Below are positions 19,001 to 27,007 of a stretch of DNA of 64,000 nucleotides, one piece after another (the stretch's first letter is position 1; each line of letters begins with the position of its first letter). The DNA comes from Pseudomonas capeferrum (lineage in GTDB: Bacteria > Pseudomonadota > Gammaproteobacteria > Pseudomonadales > Pseudomonadaceae): the NCBI RefSeq assembly GCF_000731675.1, contig NZ_JMIT01000001.1, forward strand, positions 2,417,714 to 2,481,713, written 5' to 3'. The notes under the pieces are model-generated. The model had not been told where the DNA came from, made no database searches, and was given only the letters and a program-made list of their open reading frames with translations. The position numbers and the translations under genes are program-made.

Positions 19001-20951
19001 AGCCCCCTACGGCCAGCGCAAGCGCACGTGGGCAGGCAAAGGTGTTGACCGGGATGTAGTTGTTGACCAGCAACCGTTCGCGGGAGTACGCCTCGTGGGG
19101 GTAGCGCTGCTCACGCGCCACCTCGGCCCTCTCGCCCGCCGTGATCGTTTCTTGAATGAACACCGCATCCGTATACACCACGCTGTCGGGGTGAGCCGCC
19201 AGCGCGTTGGCCAATGCTTCGAGATGACCAGGCAGGAACAGGTCGTCGTCGTCCAGATAAACGACATACCGACCACGGGCCAGGTGCAAAGCGGTGTTAC
19301 GGGCAGCGGCAGGGCCGCGATTACGGCCTTGGCGGATGTACGTGACAGGGAAATCGTAATCAGCCAGCAGCGACTCGACCGGGTCGCCGTTGTCATTGAC
19401 CAGAATGACCTCGAAGTCCTTGAAAGACTGGTGGCCAATGCTGTTCAGCGCATCGCTGAGCAATTGCGGGCGGTTGTAGGTCGTCACGATAATCGAGAAC
19501 AACGTCGTTTCTTGCCGCCGCGTCTGCCCTTCCAAACGCTCGCAGAGCTGGCGCGCCCGGGCACCCAACTCGGAATGCTGCTCGCCAGGGTATTGCTCCA
19601 GACGCCGTTCGAGGTGCGCCGCCACCTCGCGCTCACGCCCGTAGAGGTGATGCTGCGCATTGCGCTCGAATACCCCCTCGACAATGGCAAGGTGCCCGAT
19701 CAATGGCTCAACGGAGGCGTAGAACTGGTTCGACTCCTGCGCACCGTGCCAGCGATAGCTGACACCGGGCATATCGACATAGGCGAAATCGGGGTAACGC
19801 TCCGCCATCTGCACGACCATTTCCCAGTCACCGGCACCGTACGTCTTGCCTGGACTCCAGACCTGACAAAATGCCTCACGCCGGTAGATCACTGCCGACG
19901 GTGTCATGTAACTGTCGAAAATCAGCAGGTCAGCGACTTCATTGCGCCCACCGACATAATCGCCGTTGCGGTAACCGGGATGACGAGGCTGGTTCAACGC
20001 CTGCCCAGCGCCATTGACCCAGCGAATGCCGGTATAGCCAACCGCCACATGGGGCTGGCTTTCCAGCGTAGGCAACAGGCGCGACAGGTGGCCCGGGTTG
20101 AAAAAATCGTCGGCGGAAAGGAACGTGAAGTACCGCCCCTGTGCGATACGCAAACCATTGCGCCAGTTGTAGCCTGGGCCGAAATTGTATCGGTTACGGA
20201 TGTAACGCACGCTCGGGTTGCCCGCGAATGCCGCCATTACCTCGGTGGTGTCGTCCGTGGACGCATTGTCCAACACCAGGATCTCGATATCGTCCACGCC
20301 CTGGTCGAGTACCGACTGGACACACTGGCCAAGGTAACGCCCGTGGTTGTAGGTCGGGATCACGACACTCAGCAGGGGCTCGATGTGCCGTACCGCAGCG
20401 GCATCATCAGCGATTGCGGTGGTTACCTTGTACAGCCAGTAGTCTGCCGAACAATGGTAGTTCCTGGAGTAGTCGCGATCTTCCGTATCTCGGGTGATTG
20501 GCCACGCTTGCGAGTCGGATGCGTCAGCATCGGGAAGTTTCAGGTAATCCAGGCAGACCAGCGAAGTACTGGGCTGGCCTTCCTTTGCCGGGACAAGAAT
20601 TTTGCTGAAGACGGCTTCTTCTTGCAGCGCCTCCCGTTGCTCGGCATTACCTAATAGCAGATATCGCTGTGCTTTTGATGGCAACTCGCACACCGCCTGG
20701 GCCTGACGAGGGTGGGCAATCAGAAGCACGCCATCGGCCTCTCCTGCGGCATCGGTAGCCCGCTCGAACAACAGCCCGTTGCTCAAGCCATACACCGTCA
20801 GGGGCTGCAGCGGCAATTTGCGCTGCAAGCCTTCCCAGTCCGCATCGGACAGCAGGAATGCCTGCTGATCTTCCAGGCAAAAACCGGCTACCCGTACTCG
20901 CCAAGGTTGCCCGGCACAACGCCCACCTGCGATCAAAGCCCAATTCGTCAT
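16089..20951 (-). CDS. Giant multi-domain glycosyltransferase, likely flagellin glycan
   Basis: The 1,620-residue protein is the last gene of the sugar operon. I take ATG 20951 (MTNWALIAGG) as start; a longer frame to 21011 has no support. After about 180 residues of unknown type come four GT2-like modules: about 188-400 (LLSVVIPTYNHGRYLGQCV, acidic motif FLSADDFF), about 480-690 (LFSIIVTTYNRPQLLSDAL, motif YLDDDDLFLPGH), about 760-990 (VIGVIVVDAEGHADAL, acidic motif replaced by LVEAGVEF) and about 1009-1240 (VSILILLQGNSTERAQRCM, LWLDEGAAV). A GT1/GT4-like module fills about 1290-1600 (GCGNYRVIQPLDALSREG, SNLRLLEYGACGFPVIAS). Two GT2 modules look intact and two look degenerate. No signal peptide or membrane helix is seen, so it should be cytoplasmic. 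Transfer to flagellin is inferred from location. Confidence 0.85.
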   Translation of the reverse strand: MTNWALIAGGRCAGQPWRVRVAGFCLEDQQAFLLSDADWEGLQRKLPLQPLTVYGLSNGLLFERATDAAGEADGVLLIAHPRQAQAVCELPSKAQRYLLLGNAEQREALQEEAVFSKILVPAKEGQPSTSLVCLDYLKLPDADASDSQAWPITRDTEDRDYSRNYHCSADYWLYKVTTAIADDAAAVRHIEPLLSVVIPTYNHGRYLGQCVQSVLDQGVDDIEILVLDNASTDDTTEVMAAFAGNPSVRYIRNRYNFGPGYNWRNGLRIAQGRYFTFLSADDFFNPGHLSRLLPTLESQPHVAVGYTGIRWVNGAGQALNQPRHPGYRNGDYVGGRNEVADLLIFDSYMTPSAVIYRREAFCQVWSPGKTYGAGDWEMVVQMAERYPDFAYVDMPGVSYRWHGAQESNQFYASVEPLIGHLAIVEGVFERNAQHHLYGREREVAAHLERRLEQYPGEQHSELGARARQLCERLEGQTRRQETTLFSIIVTTYNRPQLLSDALNSIGHQSFKDFEVILVNDNGDPVESLLADYDFPVTYIRQGRNRGPAAARNTALHLARGRYVVYLDDDDLFLPGHLEALANALAAHPDSVVYTDAVFIQETITAGERAEVAREQRYPHEAYSRERLLVNNYIPVNTFACPRALALAVGGFDESLTGLEDWDFLMHLCARSAFHHVRDETVQVRMRRDDNAPARRSEQALQDYPALYRELYARHADCGSDEVKRGRQQMLEHLGEKPKSLTLQDWLAERVPDAMQSRLIGQRLQAHQGGPVIGVIVVDAEGHADALKASLQSLSSDNCLYPTVKVIALTPGEAPATSAQGKLQCLRLSDASLSDQLNQAVLAGEFDWFMLVEAGVEFTASGLLIAALDLLAAPGCRAVYGDEGLRGDGAEMGAALRPDLNLDLLLSLPASLSRHWLFNRQVWLDMGGFRQEAGQAFELEYILRLIEAAGFEGLGHISEPLLISDAQTLRDCPDEREVIQRHLHARGFPQARVESRLPGRYDLDYGAPGDLPVSILILLQGNSTERAQRCMETILEKTPHRNYEVLLLARNDAGPAVSSWLDSVAQLGTDAIRCLRFPAGMAPAHMRNQAAEQARGEFLLWLDEGAAVLDSDWLQQMLNHGVRQEVGVVGAKLVAGDATISHAGFVLGLNGPVGEAFAGQPLDASGYLQRLQVDQNYVAVSGKCLLVNKGLFLEVGGFDETPELQRWADVDLCLRLSRAGYLNVWTPRVQLLLSEDAATPASTEEEDALYARWLPALARDPFYNPNFSLSSTNGFGLAPTQLSWRPLSSWKPLPTILAHAADRQGCGNYRVIQPLDALSREGLAEGLLSWNHLAPGELERYQPDSIVLQRQVGDEQIEHIRRMRAFSQAFKVFELDDYLPNLPIKSVHRAHMPKDILRSIRRGLAYVDRFVVSSQPLAEAFAGLHDDIRVVHNTLDTRYWKGLNAQRRQSRKPRVGWAGGASHTGDLEVIADVVRELANEVEWVFFGMCPDKLRPYVHEFHQGIAFEHYPAALARMNLDLALAPVEQNLFNECKSNLRLLEYGACGFPVIASDVRCYQGYSDLPVTLVKNRFRSWVEAIRMHLADLDATAKAGDALRDAVQGGWMLEGDNLNHWRKAWLPD

Positions 20952-21030
20952 GCTGTCACTTCCCAAAAATGGTTGCTCGCTTGCGTCAAGCGACACGGCG
21001 CCTGTCGGCACGTAGCCTGTATGTCGTGAA

Positions 21031-22437
21031 TCACGCAGATGCCGTCAGGTCCTTCCAGGACACGACGCGTGTCGCTGCCCTGAGGTGCTGATGGATAAGC
21101 GCTTCAATGTAATGTTCATGATCCCGCTCGGAACTGATGACCACGACATCGCCCTCTTCCACGTGCTCACTCATCCAGGCCAAGGGCTGAATGGGTACGC
21201 CCAGCATTTCTCTGCCCTGGCGATTGATGTTGGAATCGATACAGGCAACGACCTGATCGCCGTTTTTCTCGGCTTCAAGAATCAGCAGCGCGGCGATGAA
21301 GGCACTACCGAAGATGATGATCCTGCGCCCCTCCAGGCCGGCCAGGATGCTCGAGCGCGGCGTTGCGGTGGCTTTGCGCGCCCAGCTCAGAAGTTTCTCG
21401 GTAGCGCTGGCATGTCCGGAGGCCGACAGCGTGTTCAGTTGGCACGCCGGTTCGCCCAGCGACAGAAGCTGGGCCAGCAGAAACACAGGCAGGCCCGCCA
21501 GAAAGGCGTCGGGGGCCAATGCCATGTTGCGCTGCAGGCCGTCGGCCGTTTTACCAATCTTCTTCAAAATGCCGTTGTTGATCGCCCTCGCGGGCTGGGT
21601 CGTAATGGCTTCCTGAATGAAGAAGCGCGCCGTGAAGGCATCGAAATGCAGGGTTTCTGCCTCCAGCCCGGGAACGCCCTTGGCGATGTGCTTCAGGTCT
21701 CGATAGAGGGCGACCCCAGGCAGCGACAGGCTCGCCGCATGGGAGAACTGCTGGGTATGCACCCGACGGCGCAGCAAGGGCTGGTCAAGGTAGCCGATGG
21801 CATGCCGGCGATTGATGCGCGCCGGCATCAGCACGTCCTCGATGCCCGCCGTCTCCAGGGTTTTCTTGCGCGCAGCCGCCTCGCCGAGGCACGCGTGTAC
21901 CGCATACAACTTGGGCAGTACGGCGCGCTCCAGCATCACACCGCTGGGCATCGGCCACAGCCGCTCCTTGAGGAAACTGCTGATGTATTCCCCGGGCGCG
22001 AAAATTCGCTCCGCGTCAGGCACGGTGCTGCCCCCGACCAGCGCATGGCCATCCTGATCAATGTCGCTGACGCGCGTCCACACCAGCCGCACCTCGGGGT
22101 GGCCATCCATGAAGCGCATCTGCCGTTCCAGCATGTCTTGCTCCATGACGTCGTCGTCATGGGTGACGATCACCCGTCGCCCCAGGGCGAGGTGATAAGC
22201 CGAACGGCAGTTGAACTCCACGGTGGAAACATTGCGCGAGTTCCTGACGTAACGAATTCGCGGGTCCTGCAGGCCCAGAATGAACTGCGCCGTCCCGTCA
22301 CTGCTGCCATTGTCGAGAACCAGCAGCTCGAAATCCTCGAAGCTCTGGCCGAGCACGGCAGCGAGGGACTGCTTGAGGTAGTCCAGTCGGTTGTAAGTCA
22401 GCAGAGCAACGGTCAGCGGCGGAATGGCTGGGTTCAT
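21031..22437 (-). CDS. GT2 glycosyltransferase with C-terminal Rossmann-like module
   Basis: The 468-residue protein begins with a GT2 domain (LTVALLTYNRLDYLKQSLAA, then LLVLDNGSSDGTAQF). Its metal-binding acidic motif VTHDDDVMEQ places it with nucleotide-sugar-dependent transferases. Residues about 370-468 form a separate module that starts RRIIIFGSAFIAALLIL and continues VACIDSNINRQGREMLGVPI. It looks like a dinucleotide-binding fold, and the two zinc-motif methyltransferases of this operon end in the same kind of module. The start overlaps the FkbM-family gene stop by four bases. Donor and acceptor are unknown. Confidence 0.85.
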   Translation of the reverse strand: MNPAIPPLTVALLTYNRLDYLKQSLAAVLGQSFEDFELLVLDNGSSDGTAQFILGLQDPRIRYVRNSRNVSTVEFNCRSAYHLALGRRVIVTHDDDVMEQDMLERQMRFMDGHPEVRLVWTRVSDIDQDGHALVGGSTVPDAERIFAPGEYISSFLKERLWPMPSGVMLERAVLPKLYAVHACLGEAAARKKTLETAGIEDVLMPARINRRHAIGYLDQPLLRRRVHTQQFSHAASLSLPGVALYRDLKHIAKGVPGLEAETLHFDAFTARFFIQEAITTQPARAINNGILKKIGKTADGLQRNMALAPDAFLAGLPVFLLAQLLSLGEPACQLNTLSASGHASATEKLLSWARKATATPRSSILAGLEGRRIIIFGSAFIAALLILEAEKNGDQVVACIDSNINRQGREMLGVPIQPLAWMSEHVEEGDVVVISSERDHEHYIEALIHQHLRAATRVVSWKDLTASA

Positions 22438-23375
22438 GGCATGGACCGCAGCAGGTCGGCGATCTGACGGTGCTGCTGCTCGTGCACAAAGACGAAGTTG
22501 GTTTCCTGGGTTTGCTCGTCAATGCCCGGGCAGGGGTGCAGCCCCTCTTTGCTCAGGGTAAAGGCCTGATAGCCGATACGACCAAGCCGCTCCACCACCT
22601 CGTTGGGGTGGTAGTCGAACTGCCTGGCCCACTTCCTCAACAGCTCGATCAGAATCACCGGCTTATGGCGAGCGAGCATCGCCTCGCCGCCCTGGATCAC
22701 CATCAACTCCGCACCCTCTACATCGCACTTGATGATCTGCGGCGCCAGCTCATGCTGCGCGCAGAAGCTATCCAGCGTCGTGGCCGGGCAGGACACCTTC
22801 TGCAGGCTTTCCTGGCTGCCCGGTTGCCCGGCCAGCACCTGGGAAGTGGCGCCGGAACAGTTGGGCGTGTAGAGAAACTCCAGCGTCGCCTGCTGGTTCG
22901 AAAAGGCCAGCCGGTGCGCCTCTATGTTGAACAAGCCGTTGTGGCGGATGTTGCGCTCTAGAATCTCATGGGTATGCGGAATCGGTTCGAAGGCGTGAAT
23001 CCGCGCCGAGGGGCAGTGCCGTGCCAGCGCCAGGGCATACCAGCCGCAATTGGCGCCGATGTCTAGAACCACCCCGTTTTCCGGGGTGATGGCTTTGAGG
23101 AACTCGGTTTCCAGTGTTTCATAGGCACGGAAGTTCATCAGGGTGCAGGGCACCAGGTGCTGGTCCTGGGGGTCGAGAAACAACTCGATCTGCTGCGAGC
23201 GGGAACGCACGAAGACGCCCTCCGGCAGGATACGCAGAGACTCCACGTCGGTACCGGCGAGGAACTCGGGGTACTCGAACAGGCTGGCGTGCCGTACGTG
23301 GATGGCCTCGATGTAATCCTGCTTGGCAGATTCCCCGGCCTCGTAGGCCGCACGGATGTGGTTAAGCGTGTTCAT
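22434..23375 (-). CDS. FkbM-family methyltransferase
   Basis: This 313-residue SAM-dependent methyltransferase shows the FkbM pattern: motif I VVLDIGANCGWYALALAR, then HAFEPIPHTHEILERNI, and the typical IIKCDVEGAELMVIQGGE. FkbM-type enzymes usually O-methylate sugars or polyketide hydroxyls, so it probably methylates a glycan sugar here. I prefer ATG 23375 (MNTLNH), because the AGG of the upstream CCAGG is well spaced from it. An ATG at 23381 overlaps the previous stop and is the alternative start. Confidence 0.85.
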   Translation of the reverse strand: MNTLNHIRAAYEAGESAKQDYIEAIHVRHASLFEYPEFLAGTDVESLRILPEGVFVRSRSQQIELFLDPQDQHLVPCTLMNFRAYETLETEFLKAITPENGVVLDIGANCGWYALALARHCPSARIHAFEPIPHTHEILERNIRHNGLFNIEAHRLAFSNQQATLEFLYTPNCSGATSQVLAGQPGSQESLQKVSCPATTLDSFCAQHELAPQIIKCDVEGAELMVIQGGEAMLARHKPVILIELLRKWARQFDYHPNEVVERLGRIGYQAFTLSKEGLHPCPGIDEQTQETNFVFVHEQQHRQIADLLRSMP

Positions 23376-23380
23376 CGGCA

Positions 23381-24547
23381 TTACCTGGCTCCGGTGGCGA
23401 GGCTGAGGATTCTGCCGCGCCAGTCATGTTGCTGGATCAGTGTGTCGCGGATCTCTGCAGCGTAAGTGGTACTGGCAATGAAGACCGTGGCCCCCTGGTG
23501 CTGCGCCAGCTCATCGGGGCCGGTAATGGTCACACCGAGCAGGGGTTTGCCCTGCAGGTTCCTGTTCCGGTCGACGATGCCGCAGATATTGGCCTTGCCC
23601 AACCGGGTATCGCAGAGCAACCGGCTGGTAAGCGCGCCAGCGCCCCAGATCAGCACCGGCTCGGCACTGGCCTCCAGTTGCTCGGCCAGCGCTTCCACCG
23701 GGCGCAATACCTGCCGCGACAGCTCGACATAACTGAGCAGGCTGGCAGCCGCCACAGCATCAAGCGTGAAACGCTTCGCTGCCTTGGTCGTCTTGCGATA
23801 CATGGCCAGCAGGTAATGGTTGTCGTAGAAATCGTTGTGCTGGGAGATGACCGTCACTTTCTCGAAGCCGCTGGCAGCCAGCAGGTTGTCCAGGCTGACG
23901 GCACTGAAGAAGTTGATGTGCTCCAGCGCAAACTCGAGGAAGGGCTCAGCCGGCGGCGTCTTGCCGAAGGCCTCGGCATCGGGAACCGCGATGAACAGAT
24001 AACCATCGTCCGCCAGCAGCGCCGCAATCTTGGCCATGCTGTTGCGCAGGTCGGCAATATGCTCCAGCACGCCGCAAAGGCTGATCAACTGGAAGCGCTC
24101 TTCAGTGACGAAAGCATCCACGGTCGCGCTTCTGATCTCCACCCCGTAGATTTCGTGCGCCAGCTTGGCTGCAGCCGGGCTGGGCTCCATACCGAGCAAG
24201 CGCTGGAAGCCTGCCTGTTTGAAATGTGCAAGGAAATGCCCCATGCCCGAACCGATATCGAGAATGCGAGCATCGCTTGCCAGGTCTGCATGTTGCTGGA
24301 CGAAGTGGAAGAAATCCCCGTGAATACGCGCCAACCCGGGCGGCAGGTCGGTATGCAGGTGATGCTCGACGTTCTGATAGAACTGATCGAGCGCCGACTG
24401 ATCCGGAATGTCGCTGGCGTAGGCAAAACCGCAGGTGCGACAGGCCACCACATCGTAATGCACGGCCTGGGGAAGCCCCGGGAACAGAAAATGCTGACGG
24501 TGCAGTTGCTCTAGATGGCTTCCGCTACAAATTTCACACGCTCTCAT
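23381..24547 (-). CDS. Zinc-motif class I methyltransferase with C-terminal Rossmann-like module
   Basis: The 388-residue product opens with a zinc-binding-type motif (CEICSG at residues 4-9, CRTCG at 36-40). A SAM-binding domain follows (RILDIGSGMGHFLAHF, about 94-109; SLCGVLEHIADLRNSM). It ends with a module from about 300 (VLIWGAGALTSRLLCD, ICGIVDRNRNLQGKPLLGV). This layout resembles sugar C-methyltransferases of the TylC3/NovU type, so C-methylation of a keto-deoxy sugar is possible. The true start is ATG 24547, with AGGGTAGG before it; a longer frame to 24688 is not supported. A 76-base gap separates it from the previous gene, the largest after the operon start except for one similar gap. 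Confidence 0.82.
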   Translation of the reverse strand: MRACEICSGSHLEQLHRQHFLFPGLPQAVHYDVVACRTCGFAYASDIPDQSALDQFYQNVEHHLHTDLPPGLARIHGDFFHFVQQHADLASDARILDIGSGMGHFLAHFKQAGFQRLLGMEPSPAAAKLAHEIYGVEIRSATVDAFVTEERFQLISLCGVLEHIADLRNSMAKIAALLADDGYLFIAVPDAEAFGKTPPAEPFLEFALEHINFFSAVSLDNLLAASGFEKVTVISQHNDFYDNHYLLAMYRKTTKAAKRFTLDAVAAASLLSYVELSRQVLRPVEALAEQLEASAEPVLIWGAGALTSRLLCDTRLGKANICGIVDRNRNLQGKPLLGVTITGPDELAQHQGATVFIASTTYAAEIRDTLIQQHDWRGRILSLATGAR

Positions 24548-24623
24548 ATCGCCTACCCTGAACTTTACGAACGGCCTTGCCAAAACCGAAAGACGCAACA
24601 ATAACTGGCCAAATAAAGCGGTT

Positions 24624-25967
24624 TTAACCCGCCTGTGTATTGAGACGAGAACGGTACCAACGTTGGGAAATATCACTGATCTGGGCAAGCTTCAAAAAGG
24701 TCTCGTCCGGAATCCCGGCGCAAATAGCAAGTTGCTGCTCCAGGTTGAACATTTCTTCGGGTGAGTAACGCGGGACGCGCTCCTCGCTGGCCACCTGCAC
24801 GTCAGGCTCAGGTTCCCAACTATCAATAATCGAACCCGCTGCATCGATATTGCCGTCGAGCCCAAGCGTGCGCAGCGTCTGAACGAATCGCGCATAGGCA
24901 TCTTGATACCGCGAAAGCGTCGCGGTGTAGTCACAGCGTGACAAGAAGAAGTTGATATCCATTGACGCGGGTAGCTCATGCTCCGCCACAAACGGCAGTG
25001 AGAAGAACTCGCACATTTCCCGCACCCTCGAATCGTGCGCAATGAACACGGCAGGCTTACCGGCATGCAGCGCCGGCGTCAAACCATGCATGCGGGCACC
25101 GAACACAAAATCCATCGAGCCGAGGAATGCCTTCCACAGGCTATAGTTTGTAAAGTAGCGAACGCGCTTTTGTTTCAACAAAGCCAGCACAGGCGCCAAG
25201 TCTTTATAGAAACGCCGCGCCGCATGGATATCAGCCCCGCTGACCTTCCCGGGGTAATAGAGCGCCTGCGCAAGCAGGCCAAAGACCTGCTCGACATAGT
25301 AATAATCGTGCTGACTGGCCAGGCGCAGAACGTCGTCGATGCGGCTATGACGATTGCCCTGATAGTTCGAGTAGCACACCGCAACCTTTTCAGGGTTGTG
25401 CGGCACCTCCAGCAAGGACGTACGCAGCGAAGGGCCATTCAGGTAGAGGGACGGGCAGCCTAAAGGAACGGCATTCTTGATCCCGAGGCTATTCAGCACG
25501 TCCGCTGAATAATAACCGCGCGTCCCCACCACCGGTGACCGATCGGCAATCACACTCAGGTAGCGAACCACGGCAGGAGAAAGCTGCTTGTGGAAGCCGG
25601 GCTGATAATCGTACTCCCTGGCTTGAATGGATTCGCCAAGACTGAAAAAAGGAATTTTCAGTTTCTCGATAAAGTCCGTGACGTACGCGTAAGGGTAACC
25701 ATCCTGGTCATACGGAGGCGGCGCAATTCTGCAAGGAATGAAAAATATCACCTTGGAAAATCGTTCATTGACCTCTTCTGCGGTCATCCGAAAATTCCAC
25801 GCCTCAACATGACGCCCCGAGGTCAACATGGCGCCGGCATGAGCGTAAACAATATCCCCAATATTGATGAATTGAGAATGATATTGGTAGTTGGCCCCGG
25901 TCTTTCTAATGCCCTCAGGCGGAGGGAGGTAACCAATGAGTGTCGGACGCGAATCGGGAGCGGTCAT
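24624..25967 (-). CDS. Polysaccharide pyruvyl transferase family protein
   Basis: The 447-residue protein matches the CsaB/WcaK-type fold: a GTRGYYSADVLNSLGI segment in the middle, GCPSLYLNGP after it, and the strong C-terminal motif GARMHGLTPALHAGKPAVFI followed by DSRVREMCEFFSLP. Family members transfer pyruvate as a ketal from PEP to sugars, although some act as plain glycosyltransferases. ATG 25967 overlaps the epimerase stop as ATGA. Its base composition looks more AT-rich than its neighbours, which hints at a separate origin. The role in a flagellin glycan is inferred. Confidence 0.82.
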   Translation of the reverse strand: MTAPDSRPTLIGYLPPPEGIRKTGANYQYHSQFINIGDIVYAHAGAMLTSGRHVEAWNFRMTAEEVNERFSKVIFFIPCRIAPPPYDQDGYPYAYVTDFIEKLKIPFFSLGESIQAREYDYQPGFHKQLSPAVVRYLSVIADRSPVVGTRGYYSADVLNSLGIKNAVPLGCPSLYLNGPSLRTSLLEVPHNPEKVAVCYSNYQGNRHSRIDDVLRLASQHDYYYVEQVFGLLAQALYYPGKVSGADIHAARRFYKDLAPVLALLKQKRVRYFTNYSLWKAFLGSMDFVFGARMHGLTPALHAGKPAVFIAHDSRVREMCEFFSLPFVAEHELPASMDINFFLSRCDYTATLSRYQDAYARFVQTLRTLGLDGNIDAAGSIIDSWEPEPDVQVASEERVPRYSPEEMFNLEQQLAICAGIPDETFLKLAQISDISQRWYRSRLNTQAG

Positions 25968-27007
25968 GTATGGGCCTGCAAGAGTCGGGACAAACCCACA
26001 TCCAAAGGTGTGAGTGGCGCCCACCCTAAAGCGCGAATTTTGTCGATATTGAAATGCCCGGCGTTTCTCACGGCAGGTGCCGGGCCACTGCGCGCCTGCG
26101 GCCTGACCGTGAGCTGCCCTGCCTTACCGGCTGAGGCAATCAACTTTTCGGCCAATTCCAGGATGCTGGTTTCCTGCGTTTCACCGACGTTGTAGGCATG
26201 GCCCGCTTCGCCCCGGAACAGGATGTGGAACAGCCCGAGCACGGTATCGGAGACATAGCAGAACGGACGCGAGGCGCTTCCATCGGAATCCAGCTGGATA
26301 TCCCGGTTGTGAAGGACATCGGCAAGCAGATCGGAGATCGCCCGGCCATCGTCCAGCCGCATACCCGGCCCATAGCAATGGGAAATCCGCGCAATCCTGG
26401 CATCCACACCGTATTGGGTGTGGTAGGCCTGGCACAGCGTTTCGGCCAAGCGCTTGCTCTCGCCGTAGCAGGCCCGTGGAGCCAACGGGTCTTCCCGGCC
26501 AAAATCACCTTCCGCGATCGCATCGGTTTGCCAAGGGTTGTCGCCGTACACCGCACCACTGCTGAGAAACAGAAAACGTGCCTGCTTGTCCCGGGCCAGC
26601 TCAAGCAGTGCCCGGGTGCCATCGGTATTGGCACGGATCGTATCGACCGGCCGTTGCAGATAGTCCTTGGGGCTGGCAGGGCTGGCGGCATGGACGATGA
26701 AATCCAGCGGTGCAGCAAGGCCGCAGGGCTGGGTGACATCCTGGATCAGAGGCGTCACTTCGCCTGGAATATCCAGCCAGGGCATGCGCTGACGCAGTTT
26801 TGCCAGGTCCCGCGCCAGTGCGTACACGTGCACCTTCGCCTGAGGCTGACGCCGATTGAGCCAGACGAGGGCTTCGACGACATGCCCACCAATGAAGCCC
26901 GAGGCGCCAGTGACCAGAATATGACGGCCGTGCAGGGCTTCCCAGGGCAGCAGGGCTGCGAGCATCCCGCTCAAGTCCGCAGCGAGAACGGGATCAGGCG
27001 TTTTCAT
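25964..27007 (-). CDS. NAD-dependent epimerase/dehydratase (extended SDR)
   Basis: The 347-residue enzyme has the Rossmann motif LVTGASGFIGGHVVEAL (from about residue 31), the Ser/Thr site FLSSGAVYGDNPWQ, and the catalytic pair in CYGESKRLAETLCQAYH. The YNVGETQETSILELA segment is typical of nucleotide-sugar epimerases and reductases. It would epimerise or reduce a nucleotide-activated sugar made by the upstream enzymes. A YerF-like reductase role is one option, given the RfbFGH and TPP-enzyme context, but the exact reaction cannot be read from sequence. It starts 14 bases inside the end of the preceding methyltransferase gene. Confidence 0.82.
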   Translation of the reverse strand: MKTPDPVLAADLSGMLAALLPWEALHGRHILVTGASGFIGGHVVEALVWLNRRQPQAKVHVYALARDLAKLRQRMPWLDIPGEVTPLIQDVTQPCGLAAPLDFIVHAASPASPKDYLQRPVDTIRANTDGTRALLELARDKQARFLFLSSGAVYGDNPWQTDAIAEGDFGREDPLAPRACYGESKRLAETLCQAYHTQYGVDARIARISHCYGPGMRLDDGRAISDLLADVLHNRDIQLDSDGSASRPFCYVSDTVLGLFHILFRGEAGHAYNVGETQETSILELAEKLIASAGKAGQLTVRPQARSGPAPAVRNAGHFNIDKIRALGWAPLTPLDVGLSRLLQAHT

